From Vibrio profundi (GTDB taxonomy: Bacteria; Pseudomonadota; Gammaproteobacteria; Enterobacterales; Vibrionaceae), in assembly GCF_005281835.1 (NCBI RefSeq), contig NZ_RZIS01000008.1, forward strand, positions 36,720-100,719: a stretch of DNA of 64,000 bases. The letters run 5' to 3'. The translations under genes were made by a program, and so were the position numbers. Every line of letters starts with the position of its first letter. Position 1 is the stretch's first letter. The notes beneath the pieces are model-generated. The model was not told the origin of the DNA. It made no database searches and saw only the letters and a program-made list of their open reading frames with translations. Positions 41,946-52,225 of this stretch are shown here, in pieces.

Positions 41946-42802
41946 TTTTTTTCTTCCGAAATAGTTAAATTTAACCCATCAGCTAAACTGTATTCAGGCT
42001 TCCAACCCAGTGCTTTTAAAGTTTCATTATCAGCGCAACTATACTCTAATTCGAACTTTCTTTCCGGAATAGCTCCAAATTCCAAATTAGACTTCGAGTT
42101 ACTAAACTTATATATACTTTCTACAACTTCCCTTATTGAAGCGGCAGTACCACTACCTAAAGAGATCGATTTGTTTGTTGATATGGAGTCCACATTAGAT
42201 ATAATCAATTCATAAGCAGAAATAACATCATCAATATATATAAAATCTCTCTTTTGCTTACCAGAAGTTAACTTTAGCGTATTCCCCTGTAAACACTCAT
42301 CAATGACATAACTAACAAATTTAGTTTTATCGTCACCAGGGCCATAAAAATGTTCTAGCTCGATATTAATAAATTTTGTTTTACAAGTTAGTAAATTAGC
42401 TAGTTTAGGAAAGAAACTCTTAGTCGCCGCATATGCGTTAATGTTTTCTGGTAAAGACGAGCCTGTATTGATAAAAACCTTAACACCATATTGACTTGCA
42501 AGTTCTAATAAATGGGTAGGGTAGCTTATGTTAGATTCGATTAATTGGGAAAATGACTCTTCTCCCCTACCGTATAGCGCTACAGTATTAATAATTACAT
42601 CCGGGCGAATAATTTCTAACAACCCATTCAAATCACTATAGTTGCTGGCCTTCTTTACATGAACTTTTGTTTGCTTTAATCGTGTCAAAGATGAAGAGTT
42701 ACGTACAAAAGCATAAACCTCATGTTTTTCACCTAGATAATTGGCTAATTGACTCCCAAGATAGCCAGATGCACCCGTTACTATAATTTTCATATTCTTC
42801 AT
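41942..42802 (-). CDS. prt: CDP-paratose synthase
   Basis: A 286-aa SDR resembling Salmonella RfbS/Prt: TGASGYLGSQL (cofactor), DVIINTVALYGR, INTGSSLPENINAYAATK (Ser and YxxxK), ELEHFYGPGDDKTKFVSYVI, LTSGKQKRDFIYIDD and ELEYSCAD. It reduces CDP-4-keto-3,6-dideoxyglucose to CDP-paratose. The related abequose synthase has the same fold, but the adjacent tyv points to paratose. An in-frame ATG at 42793 (MKIIVTGA) may be the true start. A terminator-like hairpin lies just upstream. Confidence 0.9.
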   Translation of the reverse strand: MKNMKIIVTGASGYLGSQLANYLGEKHEVYAFVRNSSSLTRLKQTKVHVKKASNYSDLNGLLEIIRPDVIINTVALYGRGEESFSQLIESNISYPTHLLELASQYGVKVFINTGSSLPENINAYAATKSFFPKLANLLTCKTKFINIELEHFYGPGDDKTKFVSYVIDECLQGNTLKLTSGKQKRDFIYIDDVISAYELIISNVDSISTNKSISLGSGTAASIREVVESIYKFSNSKSNLEFGAIPERKFELEYSCADNETLKALGWKPEYSLADGLNLTISEEKK

Positions 42803-42806
42803 ATTT

Positions 42807-42828
42807 AAAAAGGGAGCTAGTGCTCCCT
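42807..42828 (-). terminator. Intrinsic terminator-like hairpin inside the operon, between ddhC and prt
   Basis: On the minus strand, a 7-bp stem AGGGAGC / GCTCCCT with loop ACTA is followed by TTTTAAA. It occupies almost all of the 31-bp gap between the ddhC stop and the prt start. Confidence 0.75.
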
Positions 42829-42833
42829 ATACT

Positions 42834-44147
42834 TTAAAAGCTAACACCCAAAAACTCTTCAAATTTCTCGATGACAAAATCTAAATGTTCTTGACTGAGA
42901 CCTGGGAATACACCAATCCAGAATGTATTATTCATTATAAGATCAGTGTTTGTTAAATCACCTACTACACGGTAGTTAACACCCTCAAAGTATGGTTGTC
43001 GAGTAAGGTTGCCAGCAAATAGAAGGCGAGTTCCCACCTTATATTGATCCATATACTTTAAGAGTTCGACACGATCAATCCCCGAACCTTCACGAATCGT
43101 AATTGGAAAGCCAAACCATGAAGGTTCTGAATTTTCTGTCGCTTCAGGAAGAATAAGAAACTCTTCACATGATGCAAGACCACTTCGCAAATAAGCATAG
43201 TTATCTTTACGTTTTTGGACCAAATCATCGACACGATCCATTTGAGCAAGACCGCAAGCAGCTTGCATATCAGTAATTTTAAGGTTATAGCCTAAATGTG
43301 AGTATGTATATTTGTGATCGTAACCGTCAGGTAACGTACCAAGCTGTTGTTCAAAGCGTTCACCGCATGTGTTATCGCAGCCTGGCGGACAATAACAGTC
43401 ACGCCCCCAATCGCGGAAAGACTCTACAAGCTTGCGCAGCTCTTTATCCTTTGTAAATACAGCTCCACCTTCGCCCATTGTTATGTGATGCGCAGGGTAA
43501 AAGCTAACAGTAGCAATATCCCCGACACTACCGACCATCTGACCATTATAGGTTGAGCCTAGCGCATCACAGCAATCTTCAATAAGCCAAAGATTATATT
43601 TGTCAGCTACACGGCGTGCCTCTGTAAGATCAAAAGTATTACCCAAAGTGTGAGCTACCATAATCGCTTTAGTTTTATCTGATACAGCAGCCTCAATCAT
43701 CTCTGGCTTGATTTGATACGTTGGAATATCAACATCAACAAATACTGGCACTAGGCCATTTTGAATCGTTGGATTGACCGTCGTTGGAAAACCTGCAGCA
43801 ACAGTAATTACCTCATCGCCAGGCTTTAATTGGCGTTCGCCAAGTTTTGGTGACGTTAATGCGGTCAGCGCCAGAAGGTTAGCAGAGGAGCCTGACGTTG
43901 TAGTTAACACATATGGTACCCCAAGGTACTCACCAAGGCGTTTTTCAAATGCGTCATTGAAGCGACCTGTAGTTAACCACCCATCTAAAGAGGCTTCAAC
44001 CATTAATTGTAACTCTTTGGCTCCAAGCACCTTGCCAGATGGAGGAACAACACTCTCTCCACCAACAAACGCTTTAGGTGCGTACTCTAACTCTGCATAT
44101 TTCTCTACAAGGTCAGCAATCTGAACTCTTAATTGCTCTTTTGACAT
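42834..44147 (-). CDS. ddhC: CDP-6-deoxy-L-threo-D-glycero-4-hexulose 3-dehydrase (E1)
   Basis: A 437-aa PMP-dependent, iron-sulfur 3-dehydrase that removes the C3 hydroxyl together with DdhD. It looks like a sugar aminotransferase, but the PLP lysine is replaced by histidine at residue 220 ([14 protein letters not shown]), the E1 signature. The cluster ligands are all at the expected places: C193 in DCCDALG, then C251, C253 and C261 in [15 protein letters not shown]. The start overlaps the ddhB stop by one base. Confidence 0.96.
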   Translation of the reverse strand: MSKEQLRVQIADLVEKYAELEYAPKAFVGGESVVPPSGKVLGAKELQLMVEASLDGWLTTGRFNDAFEKRLGEYLGVPYVLTTTSGSSANLLALTALTSPKLGERQLKPGDEVITVAAGFPTTVNPTIQNGLVPVFVDVDIPTYQIKPEMIEAAVSDKTKAIMVAHTLGNTFDLTEARRVADKYNLWLIEDCCDALGSTYNGQMVGSVGDIATVSFYPAHHITMGEGGAVFTKDKELRKLVESFRDWGRDCYCPPGCDNTCGERFEQQLGTLPDGYDHKYTYSHLGYNLKITDMQAACGLAQMDRVDDLVQKRKDNYAYLRSGLASCEEFLILPEATENSEPSWFGFPITIREGSGIDRVELLKYMDQYKVGTRLLFAGNLTRQPYFEGVNYRVVGDLTNTDLIMNNTFWIGVFPGLSQEHLDFVIEKFEEFLGVSF

Positions 44148-45232
44148 TATTTATTACCTGCTCTTGCGGTCATGTATTCTTTTATTTCATTTATCGTATA
44201 AGACTTAATGTCTTCGCCATTCAGCCAAGCTTTTTGCCAACTTACGATTTTTTCTAAAGTCTTTTCTAAATTCCAAACTGGTTGCCAATTCAAGCGCATT
44301 TTTGCTTTCGAGCAATCTAGCTTTAGATAATGAGCTTCATGCGGATGTACTTCTTGGCTCAAAAACCACTGAGCATCATCGCCCCACATATGACTTAAGT
44401 GATTGACAATAACTTCAACTGGCTGCGCATCATCTTCACGAGGACCGAAGTTCCACCCTTCCGAAAATTCTGAACCTTCGGAGTATAACTTCTCAGCAAT
44501 TGTAATATAACCTGATAATGGCTCCAATACATGCTGCCAAGGACGAATAGCATACGGGCTTCTAATTTCAACTTTCCGATTTTCAGAGAATGCCTGTAGG
44601 ATGTCTGGAATAAGGCGATCTTCTGCCCAGTCCCCTCCGCCGATAACATTACCAGCTCGCACAGAAGCTAAAGCGCAGCCATGCTCATCATACTTTTCAG
44701 GGTTAAAGAAAGATTGTCGATATGAGGAAGCCACCAATTCAGCGCAGCCTTTACTATTGCTGTATGGGTCATACCCCCCCATAGGCTCCTCTTCTCGATA
44801 GCCCCATACCCACTCACGATTCTCGTAGCATTTATCTGACGTAATGTTTATAACTGCTTTAACACCGCCAATTTGCTTAACAGCTTCGAGTAAATAAACT
44901 GTTCCCATTACGTTAGTCGAATAGGTTTCCATCGGTTCCTCGTAAGATAAGCGAACTAATGGTTGAGCGGCCATATGAAAAACTATTTCTGGTTTGAAAT
45001 CATTCATACTTTGACGAAGGTGAGTAAAATCACGAATATCACCTTCCTCTGTTGACATTCCTTCCCATACTTTAGCTTCTTCAAAAAGGCTAGGTGTTGT
45101 AGGTGCCGATAAAGAATAACCTTTAACGACAGCTCCCATCTCTTGTAACCAAAGTGATAGCCAACTGCCTTTAAAACCAGTATGGCCTGTAATAAATACA
45201 CGTTTACCCGACCAAAAAGTAGGTTCCATCAT
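44147..45232 (-). CDS. ddhB: CDP-glucose 4,6-dehydratase
   Basis: A 361-aa NAD-dependent SDR converting CDP-glucose to CDP-4-keto-6-deoxyglucose. [15 protein letters not shown] (cofactor), [43 protein letters not shown] (YxxxK) and [13 protein letters not shown] are typical of RfbG/DdhB. The start directly abuts the ddhA stop; a second ATG three bases on has better spacing from GGGAG. Confidence 0.96.
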   Translation of the reverse strand: MMEPTFWSGKRVFITGHTGFKGSWLSLWLQEMGAVVKGYSLSAPTTPSLFEEAKVWEGMSTEEGDIRDFTHLRQSMNDFKPEIVFHMAAQPLVRLSYEEPMETYSTNVMGTVYLLEAVKQIGGVKAVINITSDKCYENREWVWGYREEEPMGGYDPYSNSKGCAELVASSYRQSFFNPEKYDEHGCALASVRAGNVIGGGDWAEDRLIPDILQAFSENRKVEIRSPYAIRPWQHVLEPLSGYITIAEKLYSEGSEFSEGWNFGPREDDAQPVEVIVNHLSHMWGDDAQWFLSQEVHPHEAHYLKLDCSKAKMRLNWQPVWNLEKTLEKIVSWQKAWLNGEDIKSYTINEIKEYMTARAGNK

Positions 45233-46006
45233 TTACTCCCAAACTTTCCAAGGAGCTTTATTTTCCTGCCATAACTCCTCTAAATAAACTTTGTCACGCA
45301 GTGTGTCCATAGGTTGCCAAAAACCATGGTGCTCATAGGCCATCAATTCACCATCTTCAGCCAAAGTGTTTAGCGGATACTGTTCCCATACAGAGGAGTC
45401 ACCATCAATATAACTAAGAACTTCTGGAGATAAAACAAAAAATCCGCCATTAATCATGGCTCCATCACCCTTTGGCTTTTCCTTGAAACTACTGACTTTA
45501 CCAGATTGGATATCAAGGGCCCCAAAACGCCCGGGGGGATATGTTGCCGTTAATGTAGCTTTCTTTCCGTGTGTTTTATGGAAGTCAATCGTACTCGTTA
45601 TATCAATATCACCGACACCATCACCGTACGTAAAACAAAATGCTTCTTCATCTTTGATGTGTTCAGCAACACGAGCCAAACGTCCGCCAGTCATTGAGTT
45701 ATCGCCAGTGTCAACCAGCGTTACGGTCCACGGTTCAGCACGTTTACGATGCACCTTCATTTCATTATTTTTCATATCAAACGTAACATCTGACATGTGT
45801 AAAAAATAATTAGCGAAGTACTCCTTAATTACATAGCCTTTGTAGCCACAGCAAATAATAAAGTCATTAATGCCGTGAGCTGAATATTGCTTCATGATAT
45901 GCCAAAGAATCGGCTTCCCTCCTATTTCAACCATTGGTTTTGGTTTTACAGAGGTTTCTTCACTTAGGCGTGTTCCAAGACCACCAGCGAGAATAACTGC
46001 TTTCAT
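45233..46006 (-). CDS. ddhA: Glucose-1-phosphate cytidylyltransferase
   Basis: A 257-aa nucleotidyltransferase making CDP-glucose, the first committed step of the dideoxyhexose branch. [19 protein letters not shown] is the catalytic N-terminus. [29 protein letters not shown] and [14 protein letters not shown] follow, all typical of RfbF/DdhA. Confidence 0.96.
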   Translation of the reverse strand: MKAVILAGGLGTRLSEETSVKPKPMVEIGGKPILWHIMKQYSAHGINDFIICCGYKGYVIKEYFANYFLHMSDVTFDMKNNEMKVHRKRAEPWTVTLVDTGDNSMTGGRLARVAEHIKDEEAFCFTYGDGVGDIDITSTIDFHKTHGKKATLTATYPPGRFGALDIQSGKVSSFKEKPKGDGAMINGGFFVLSPEVLSYIDGDSSVWEQYPLNTLAEDGELMAYEHHGFWQPMDTLRDKVYLEELWQENKAPWKVWE

Positions 46007-46026
46007 TTTGTTAACTCCAACTAACT

Positions 46027-46998
46027 TTATTTTGCGGGGGTAAATGCATCTGAAAAGAATTGCCCAGTTGGCAATTCTTTCTGTTCAAAAGCTCTTTTTG
46101 CTTGCTCTATCATTTGAGGAGAGCCACAAGCATAAACGTCAAACATTTCAAAACTGGAGAAATCTTGTAAAACGGCATCCTGAACATATCCAACTCTGTT
46201 CACTGAGTCTGAGGGCTCTCTCGATAGGACTGGGATGAAGTAAATATTGTCCAAGCTCGCAGCTAACTTATCCAACCCTGTGTCGTAGATATCACTAAAG
46301 TATCTCATACCCCAGTAGATATATATAGTTCGGGAATCCTTGCTTTGCGTTAGTTGCTCTACTGCTGCCTTAATTGGAGCTATCCCAGTACCTGTAGCGA
46401 GCATAATTATAGGCTTGTCACCACTGCGAACAAAAAACGTTCCTTTGGGGCCTTCAATTCTCATAAGCTGATTAACGTCTAGGTTTTCATCAAAAAGATG
46501 CTTGGACATTTTTCCATTTTGAACCCGGCGAATATGTAGTTCTATCTCTTTAGTCTTCAATTTTGCATTCGCAATCGAATAGCTTCGCTTTACGCCTTTA
46601 TAGTTTAAATCTATATATTGACCAGGTAAATAATCGAAATTTGCCGAAGGAGGGAATCTAAGTTTAAGAACTATTATATCAGGAGCTGGAAAGTATACGC
46701 TCGCGACCTTACACGGTAATGTCTGCTGTACAATATCGCTGAGCTCTGGATAATACAAAGCGTTAATGATCACGTCCGTTTTAGCTTGAGATTGGCAAGT
46801 CAAAAAATCTCCTTCAGAAATAATCTCACCATTTTCATTCTCTACTTCCCCTCTGACTAATTCCACGGCACAAACACCACAATCACCAGTTTTACAGCTA
46901 TGCTCTAAGACAATAGATTGCTGCAAAGCATCATCAAGAAGGTTACCTTTACTTTTAAATGCCACTCCAGCAGGCAAAACTTTTACATTGTATTGCAT
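46027..46998 (-). CDS. ddhD: CDP-6-deoxy-delta-3,4-glucoseen reductase (E3)
   Basis: A 323-aa flavin/iron-sulfur reductase that passes electrons from NADH to DdhC. The N-terminal plant-type ferredoxin domain has CKTGDCGVC (Cx4Cx2C) and a later C in FLTCQS. The C-terminal ferredoxin-NADP reductase domain has RSYSIAN (FAD), [12 protein letters not shown] and YACGSPQMI (NADH). The ATG at 46998 ([11 protein letters not shown]) is chosen; a TTG two codons earlier is in frame. It is the first gene of the ddhDABC-prt-tyv block. Confidence 0.95.
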   Translation of the reverse strand: MQYNVKVLPAGVAFKSKGNLLDDALQQSIVLEHSCKTGDCGVCAVELVRGEVENENGEIISEGDFLTCQSQAKTDVIINALYYPELSDIVQQTLPCKVASVYFPAPDIIVLKLRFPPSANFDYLPGQYIDLNYKGVKRSYSIANAKLKTKEIELHIRRVQNGKMSKHLFDENLDVNQLMRIEGPKGTFFVRSGDKPIIMLATGTGIAPIKAAVEQLTQSKDSRTIYIYWGMRYFSDIYDTGLDKLAASLDNIYFIPVLSREPSDSVNRVGYVQDAVLQDFSSFEMFDVYACGSPQMIEQAKRAFEQKELPTGQFFSDAFTPAK

Positions 46999-47157
46999 AT
47001 TCAACAGATATAACTCTTTATTAACATCAACTTCATCTCAGATACTTGTATGTACTGAGCGTTTTGTATTCACTTGAGGCAAGTATATGCTTTTCATATG
47101 ACTTTAGTCACTTCTTTTGTATGGCCTTTTCAACCCAGACAAAAAATTACTTTCTTG

Positions 47158-48153
47158 TTATTCTATAGATATCTTCAACCGTTGATTCTTCAAAAACATG
47201 TGCTTCATCAACACAGTAGCTACGCCTAACATCCCACCAAGTAATGCAGCTAACACACAAATCAATGCCCTTTTAGGCCCTGATTTTTCTTCAGGAATAA
47301 CAGCTGGGTCGATTGTCTTAAAAGCAAACTCTGCTTCGACTTCCGCCAACATTAAATTTTTAGTTTGTTCTTCTATCAACTGAAAAAAAACTGAACGCAT
47401 GTCAGAAATATTTGTTTTTTCAAGCTGCTGCTCCAAATAACCTATATTGCGTTTTGTTTCATTTAGTGATTTCTCTTTCATCCATAAGTTTAAATCATCG
47501 ACTAGCCATTGCACCCACTGCTGTGCGATATTTGGTGACAGATGAGTGATAGAGATAGTCACCAACCCAGAATCCTTAGCTTCAGAAACACTCAAGACCT
47601 GCTTAAAAGCTTTATAGGCCTCCCAATCTGTTGGAGCCACTGAGCGACCGGAAGGAACCTCTCTTACCCACTTTTCATTAGTTTCATCGTACAAATCAGC
47701 TTGAATAAGTAGAGTGTTAGATGTTTTGTCCCACTCCTTAGCGGCAATTAGCGGCACTAACAATTTATGCTTGTCTATAAATGCATTTAAAAATTGACGA
47801 GAGTTCAAAATAGCTAAAGGTAAAGTTTTACTATCTACACTAGCACCACCAATATTTATGCCAGCTAAAGACGCCAAACCACCAAACTGTGCTGCCATTG
47901 CAGCCATCCCACTTCTTCCACCGTCATTAGAAGATGTAAGTACTGATTCCGCTTTATAAACATTTGGCTGAGATAACGCATAATGCACACCAATTATAGA
48001 AAATAGAATGGTGATGGTAATAATTATCCACTTGCCTTGCCAAAGTTCGTAAAAAACGTCAGCAATACCCATGCCTTTTACGCTTTTTACCTGCAGGTGT
48101 TGCTCGGTATAACCAAACGGCTCGTGAACTTCTTGTACTTGCGATTTATTCAT
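47158..48153 (-). CDS. wzz: Polysaccharide chain-length determinant (Wzz family)
   Basis: A 331-aa inner-membrane protein of the polysaccharide co-polymerase type: helix at about 43-61, periplasmic region, and a C-terminal helix preceded by the Pro/Gly-rich VIPEEKSGPKRALICVLAALL. It lacks a cytoplasmic tyrosine-kinase domain, so it is a class 1 (O-antigen type) Wzz, similar to OtnB of V. cholerae O139. It lies between the export gene and ddhD, with 159 bp before ddhD in which I saw no terminator. Confidence 0.88.
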   Translation of the reverse strand: MNKSQVQEVHEPFGYTEQHLQVKSVKGMGIADVFYELWQGKWIIITITILFSIIGVHYALSQPNVYKAESVLTSSNDGGRSGMAAMAAQFGGLASLAGINIGGASVDSKTLPLAILNSRQFLNAFIDKHKLLVPLIAAKEWDKTSNTLLIQADLYDETNEKWVREVPSGRSVAPTDWEAYKAFKQVLSVSEAKDSGLVTISITHLSPNIAQQWVQWLVDDLNLWMKEKSLNETKRNIGYLEQQLEKTNISDMRSVFFQLIEEQTKNLMLAEVEAEFAFKTIDPAVIPEEKSGPKRALICVLAALLGGMLGVATVLMKHMFLKNQRLKISIE

Positions 48154-48205
48154 AACTTACTTACCAGTTGAAAGAAGTAGCATAACAGCGATCGAACTTT
48201 TCAAT

Positions 48206-50809
48206 TTAGTCTTTAACCGCACTCCAAGCGACACCAATTTGGTACAGTATTTGAGTCGCCGAAGTTAGACTGCTCAATCCATCAAGGTAATCTGTATCAA
48301 TTGGTACTATAATAGTATCACCAGGTTCCAGTGGTTGTACCTTTCGGCTAAACCAAAACGAGGTGTTAGGTAAAGACACTGAGCCATCAGCTTTCACCAC
48401 ATAAATTCGGTCTGTATCTGCTTGCTTTTTCGTTCCTCCTGCAGAGTAAACATACTCCTCTAGCGTCATTCCAGGCCTAAATGTGTGATTAGACGCATAC
48501 TGAACCTCTCCCATAATCGCGACAGTCGGGTTAACCGCGGGTACATACAGCTTATCACCCTTCTCTAACATAACGTTAGCTGGCCTATCGCCTTCTAGTG
48601 CTTTTTCTAAATCAATAACCAAGCGGCCTACGGCTTCAGTTTTTGCTAGTTCATCTGCTATAGCTAAAGCATCGGTAGGCTGAGTTGTATAGGTTGCTGA
48701 AGAGTTTTGGCGTCGCAATGCTAGCCCTCCAATCTCTTGCTTTAATTGCAAGTTCAACAATTCTAAACGTTCTTGTTCCTGACGCTTTAAACGTTCACGG
48801 CTAAAAACTGCACCTTTTGGATAAGCAAAGCGAGTAAAGCCGCCGGCACGTTCCACTATATCTTTGAGCGTTTCCCCTCTTTGAAAAGAATAAACCCCTG
48901 GAAAAACAACCTCTCCTTGAAGCTCAACTATCATATCTCTCTGCCAATTTGGCTGGGTTTTCACAACTAAGTGATCTTGAGCGTAAAGCTGTATTAAATT
49001 CTTATCATCTAGTGCATCGCGTAGTGAAAAAGAATGATGTGTAGCGGAAAACTTATCATCTCTCGTATTTCGGCGAGTCAGTTCCGCCTTCATTAGATAT
49101 GCTTTTTCACTCAGTCCACCAGCAGCTGCGATAACACTCGCAACGCTTTCACTTTCTGCTAGAGGATAAGTTCCTGGAAACCTAACGGCTCCGGAAACTT
49201 CTATGAGTTTGGCAGGCGATTGATATGACGATTGAGCTTTCAATCTTTCAACTATAGGCTTTAAAAGCTCTTCTCTACTAACTTGACGTACAGTTGCTGA
49301 CTTTGATAATTCATCAGCATCATCAATTTCCAGGCTCGCAACATCTTGTTCAACAATCAAAGCACCCGTTTGAGCATCAAGTCTTTCTTTGTCGCCCTGC
49401 TTTTCATGCGTTATAGTTACTTTCTTATTTGTATAAGCACCAAACCAATAATCAGTTTCTATTCCGTTGTCAAAAACAAAAATTTGGTCTCTTTCATGCA
49501 ATAACAGGTTATCTTTCGAGTTTGGTACCTCAATCGCCTTCAATAAACTGAACTGATGAACAGAGATTTCTCGCGAAGTCAGATCTTCTCTGACAAGTAA
49601 CGAGTAATTAAGGTCTGCGTTTTGCTTCAAATCACTATTTAGAGAACTAATTACGTCGTTAACTCTCATACCTTCTTTAAAGTTATACGCACCTTGTCGA
49701 ATCACCTCGCCTCGAACAGCGATAGCATTGTTCAACGTTTGTGATATTGGGCGAACTATTATTTCATCGCCATTTTCGATTACTAGATTTCGACTAGGTG
49801 GATTCGATAAATCAACCGTAATTTGCTCTACGCCAGAATCAGTTATCCGCTTTATGCCTATTTTAGAAAGATATGCTTGTGGTTTCGCCCCCCCAGCTAT
49901 GCTTAGTAACTGAGTCAGCGTCGTTTTTCCTTTGAGCTCATAAATTGCAGGTCGGTTAACTTCACCTTCAATAAGGACATTGGAAGTTTTACTAGGCACA
50001 AATAAAGTGTCACCAGCAAGTAAACGAATGTCCTTTGAGGTATCTCCTTTCAAAAATAGTTCATAGAGATCAAGGGTAGCGATTGTTTGCCCTTTTCTTT
50101 TTAACTGAATATTTCGTAATGTCCCAGACTCTTTAATCCCACCACTCGCAATAATCGCTTGTGTCAGAGAAGTTAATCCATTCACATTGTAAGCACCTGG
50201 TTGAACCAACTCACCAACTACAAATACTTGCATGGTTCGCATCGCCCCCATTGAAACTACGACTTCGACCCCCATAACTTTCTGCTTAACTATCTTCTGA
50301 ACATGATTACGTAGATCTTCGAAGCCAAGCCCTGCTACAAGTACTGGCCCAAATTCTGGGAAATGAATATAACCCTCTCGATCGATGACCAGTTCCAGTT
50401 CCTGATTTCTCTTTCCGTATAGCTGTACCTTAACCCCATCTCCAGACTCCATTACATAGTCTAGAGGAACTGGTAGGGTATCAACCGTAAAGTCCATCGG
50501 CTTTCCAGCAAAGATATCGTAGCCAAACGCTTTTATTACCTTATCTTCTTCTGACGTCGCTCTAGTCTTAACTTCGGGTGGCGCTGTTGAGCGTTCTGGG
50601 GGAATCATTTGCTTTGGTTCTTCAGTGGATACTGTAGCTTGAGATGTTAACGCGCTGATATCAACACCATATTGTCGTGCCAATTGTTCTTGCTGAGCTT
50701 TAGGTAAGTTCTGAAACTGTTGAATTTGAGCAGGACTAGGGTTAAACGCAACAGCCCAACCACCAATAACACTGGCGAGAATAACAAACACTGATTTCTT
50801 TAAAAGCAT
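48206..50809 (-). CDS. Polysaccharide export protein with multiple SLBB domains (Wza/OtnA-like)
   Basis: An 867-aa protein with an N-terminal signal peptide (about 1-21) and no lipobox cysteine, unlike E. coli Wza. An export domain (about 115-190) starts at DYVMESGDGVKVQLYG. At least four SLBB-type repeats follow, marked by GELVQPGAYNVNG, GEVNRPAIYELKG, GEVIRQGAYNFKEG, GAVRFPGTYPLAES, GEVVFPGVYSFQRG and GEVQYASNHTFRPG. It is much longer than Wza (about 380 aa) and resembles OtnA/WbfF of V. cholerae O139. It would form the periplasmic and outer-membrane export channel. Confidence 0.88.
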   Translation of the reverse strand: MLLKKSVFVILASVIGGWAVAFNPSPAQIQQFQNLPKAQQEQLARQYGVDISALTSQATVSTEEPKQMIPPERSTAPPEVKTRATSEEDKVIKAFGYDIFAGKPMDFTVDTLPVPLDYVMESGDGVKVQLYGKRNQELELVIDREGYIHFPEFGPVLVAGLGFEDLRNHVQKIVKQKVMGVEVVVSMGAMRTMQVFVVGELVQPGAYNVNGLTSLTQAIIASGGIKESGTLRNIQLKRKGQTIATLDLYELFLKGDTSKDIRLLAGDTLFVPSKTSNVLIEGEVNRPAIYELKGKTTLTQLLSIAGGAKPQAYLSKIGIKRITDSGVEQITVDLSNPPSRNLVIENGDEIIVRPISQTLNNAIAVRGEVIRQGAYNFKEGMRVNDVISSLNSDLKQNADLNYSLLVREDLTSREISVHQFSLLKAIEVPNSKDNLLLHERDQIFVFDNGIETDYWFGAYTNKKVTITHEKQGDKERLDAQTGALIVEQDVASLEIDDADELSKSATVRQVSREELLKPIVERLKAQSSYQSPAKLIEVSGAVRFPGTYPLAESESVASVIAAAGGLSEKAYLMKAELTRRNTRDDKFSATHHSFSLRDALDDKNLIQLYAQDHLVVKTQPNWQRDMIVELQGEVVFPGVYSFQRGETLKDIVERAGGFTRFAYPKGAVFSRERLKRQEQERLELLNLQLKQEIGGLALRRQNSSATYTTQPTDALAIADELAKTEAVGRLVIDLEKALEGDRPANVMLEKGDKLYVPAVNPTVAIMGEVQYASNHTFRPGMTLEEYVYSAGGTKKQADTDRIYVVKADGSVSLPNTSFWFSRKVQPLEPGDTIIVPIDTDYLDGLSSLTSATQILYQIGVAWSAVKD

Positions 50810-50858
50810 ATATGTTCTACAAGTTTAATAGACATTGAGGAAGTACGAACAAGGTTAT

Positions 50859-52157
50859 TTAAAACCTAAACTCATACCCTGACCAAAAATTCATTTGATT
50901 TTCTCCTTTCATATTGTCGTCCACCGAGTTTAAATACGAGGCTCCAACATGAACCATGCCAGACAATGCTGGCTGACGGTAAGTTGCTTGGACTAACGTA
51001 TCCTCCTGTGCATACATTTTTGATTGCTGGACACTAACACTTATGCTGTGATCATTTTTTAATTGAATATATGTAGCAACTGAATAACTCTCTTCAAGTA
51101 AAAGTGTATTTTCCATCCCACTTTGATATCCTGAAGAGTATTGATTTGATAAATCAATTGATTTATTGTCACTTTGCTGGGTTTCTATCACAACCCTAAC
51201 GGTATTCCATGACATGTCGAAGCTGCCAGTCCAGCCAACAATCCATGAATTCAAACAAAACTCATTGACACTAGAAGCCAGTTCTGTATAGATGTTGTGA
51301 TAGAGCAAATTCGAGCTTGACATCCCTATACTTGGTAACACCAATTTTGCATCTGAACTAAACAGCTCGTCACCTTGACTTAATTTCCTTTCATCAAACC
51401 ACCTTTGGTATGCAAAACCAAATTCAACATTTTCAAGTGGTTTAGAGGTCAGCCGTGTAGCATTATGATATTCAAAGATGCTATCTTGCGGTTTGGCTAC
51501 AATAACTTCGACTCCCCATACGCCTAACCAGTTATTCTCACCAATAAAGCTCGCACTAATATCCGGAGCAGCCTTAGCATATGAAGCTAATGTTAAATTA
51601 TGCTGCCAACCTTGCCCCCACCAACGGTCTAAAGTGCCGATAGAGAATAGCCAAGCTCCTAAGTTCAATGAAAGGTAAGAGTTTTCCCAGCGAATATCTG
51701 TCTCTTGATGAAACTTGGAGTAACCTGTAGTTAATCTAAATGAATAATCATTATCTAAATATTCATAACTCGCATAGCTAGCCCACTCGTCTTTATTAAA
51801 CTGGCCAAAACCGGAATAAACAGGCTGCTCGGTGGAAAAAACAAAGCCAACACCACGGTTACCTCGATTAAATTTTGCAGAATATAAAGTATAAGAAAGT
51901 TCGTTTATTGCTGTGTTAATGCTGCGAGAATATAGAAGGGGGTCCGATAAGTCATCACCAAAAGCAGACCAACGTAATGGGTAATGGTTTACTGGGGACG
52001 AAATGATATTAGAGTCAGAAAGTAAAACAAGGGAAGAACGTAAGAAAGGATCATTTGCTTCCAGCCACGGAGAAGCTTCAACAGAAAAAGGAACTAATAT
52101 TATCAAGCTAATACTAGCTAAACTAGAGCGACTGGTATGAACACACATAGCGTTCAT
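50859..52157 (-). CDS. wzi: Capsule assembly protein, Wzi family
   Basis: A 432-aa predicted outer-membrane beta-barrel with a signal peptide (hydrophobic SLASISLIILVPFSV, then EASPW). It has the Wzi-type pattern WLEANDPFLRSSLVLLSDSN followed by NHYPLRW and, later, WWGQGWQHNLTLAS. Wzi proteins hold capsule at the cell surface. I chose the ATG at 52157 with AGGA upstream, rather than a GTG at 52187. It is the first gene after the JUMPstart element. Confidence 0.85.
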   Translation of the reverse strand: MNAMCVHTSRSSLASISLIILVPFSVEASPWLEANDPFLRSSLVLLSDSNIISSPVNHYPLRWSAFGDDLSDPLLYSRSINTAINELSYTLYSAKFNRGNRGVGFVFSTEQPVYSGFGQFNKDEWASYASYEYLDNDYSFRLTTGYSKFHQETDIRWENSYLSLNLGAWLFSIGTLDRWWGQGWQHNLTLASYAKAAPDISASFIGENNWLGVWGVEVIVAKPQDSIFEYHNATRLTSKPLENVEFGFAYQRWFDERKLSQGDELFSSDAKLVLPSIGMSSSNLLYHNIYTELASSVNEFCLNSWIVGWTGSFDMSWNTVRVVIETQQSDNKSIDLSNQYSSGYQSGMENTLLLEESYSVATYIQLKNDHSISVSVQQSKMYAQEDTLVQATYRQPALSGMVHVGASYLNSVDDNMKGENQMNFWSGYEFRF

Positions 52158-52225
52158 CAAAACATTCCTTTGTTTAATATGTCCCACTGTTTAGCCCACG
52201 ACCTTGACGAATAAACATTAAATTA

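Noticed and set aside
41942-42802. Abequose synthase (abe) instead of paratose synthase
   Set aside because: The two are close relatives, but the next gene is an intact CDP-paratose 2-epimerase, which needs CDP-paratose as substrate.
47005-47157. Terminator or promoter between wzz and ddhD
   Set aside because: Only a distant inverted repeat (ATACTTG / CAAGTAT, about 30-nt loop) was seen. No T-run or clear -10/-35 pair follows it.
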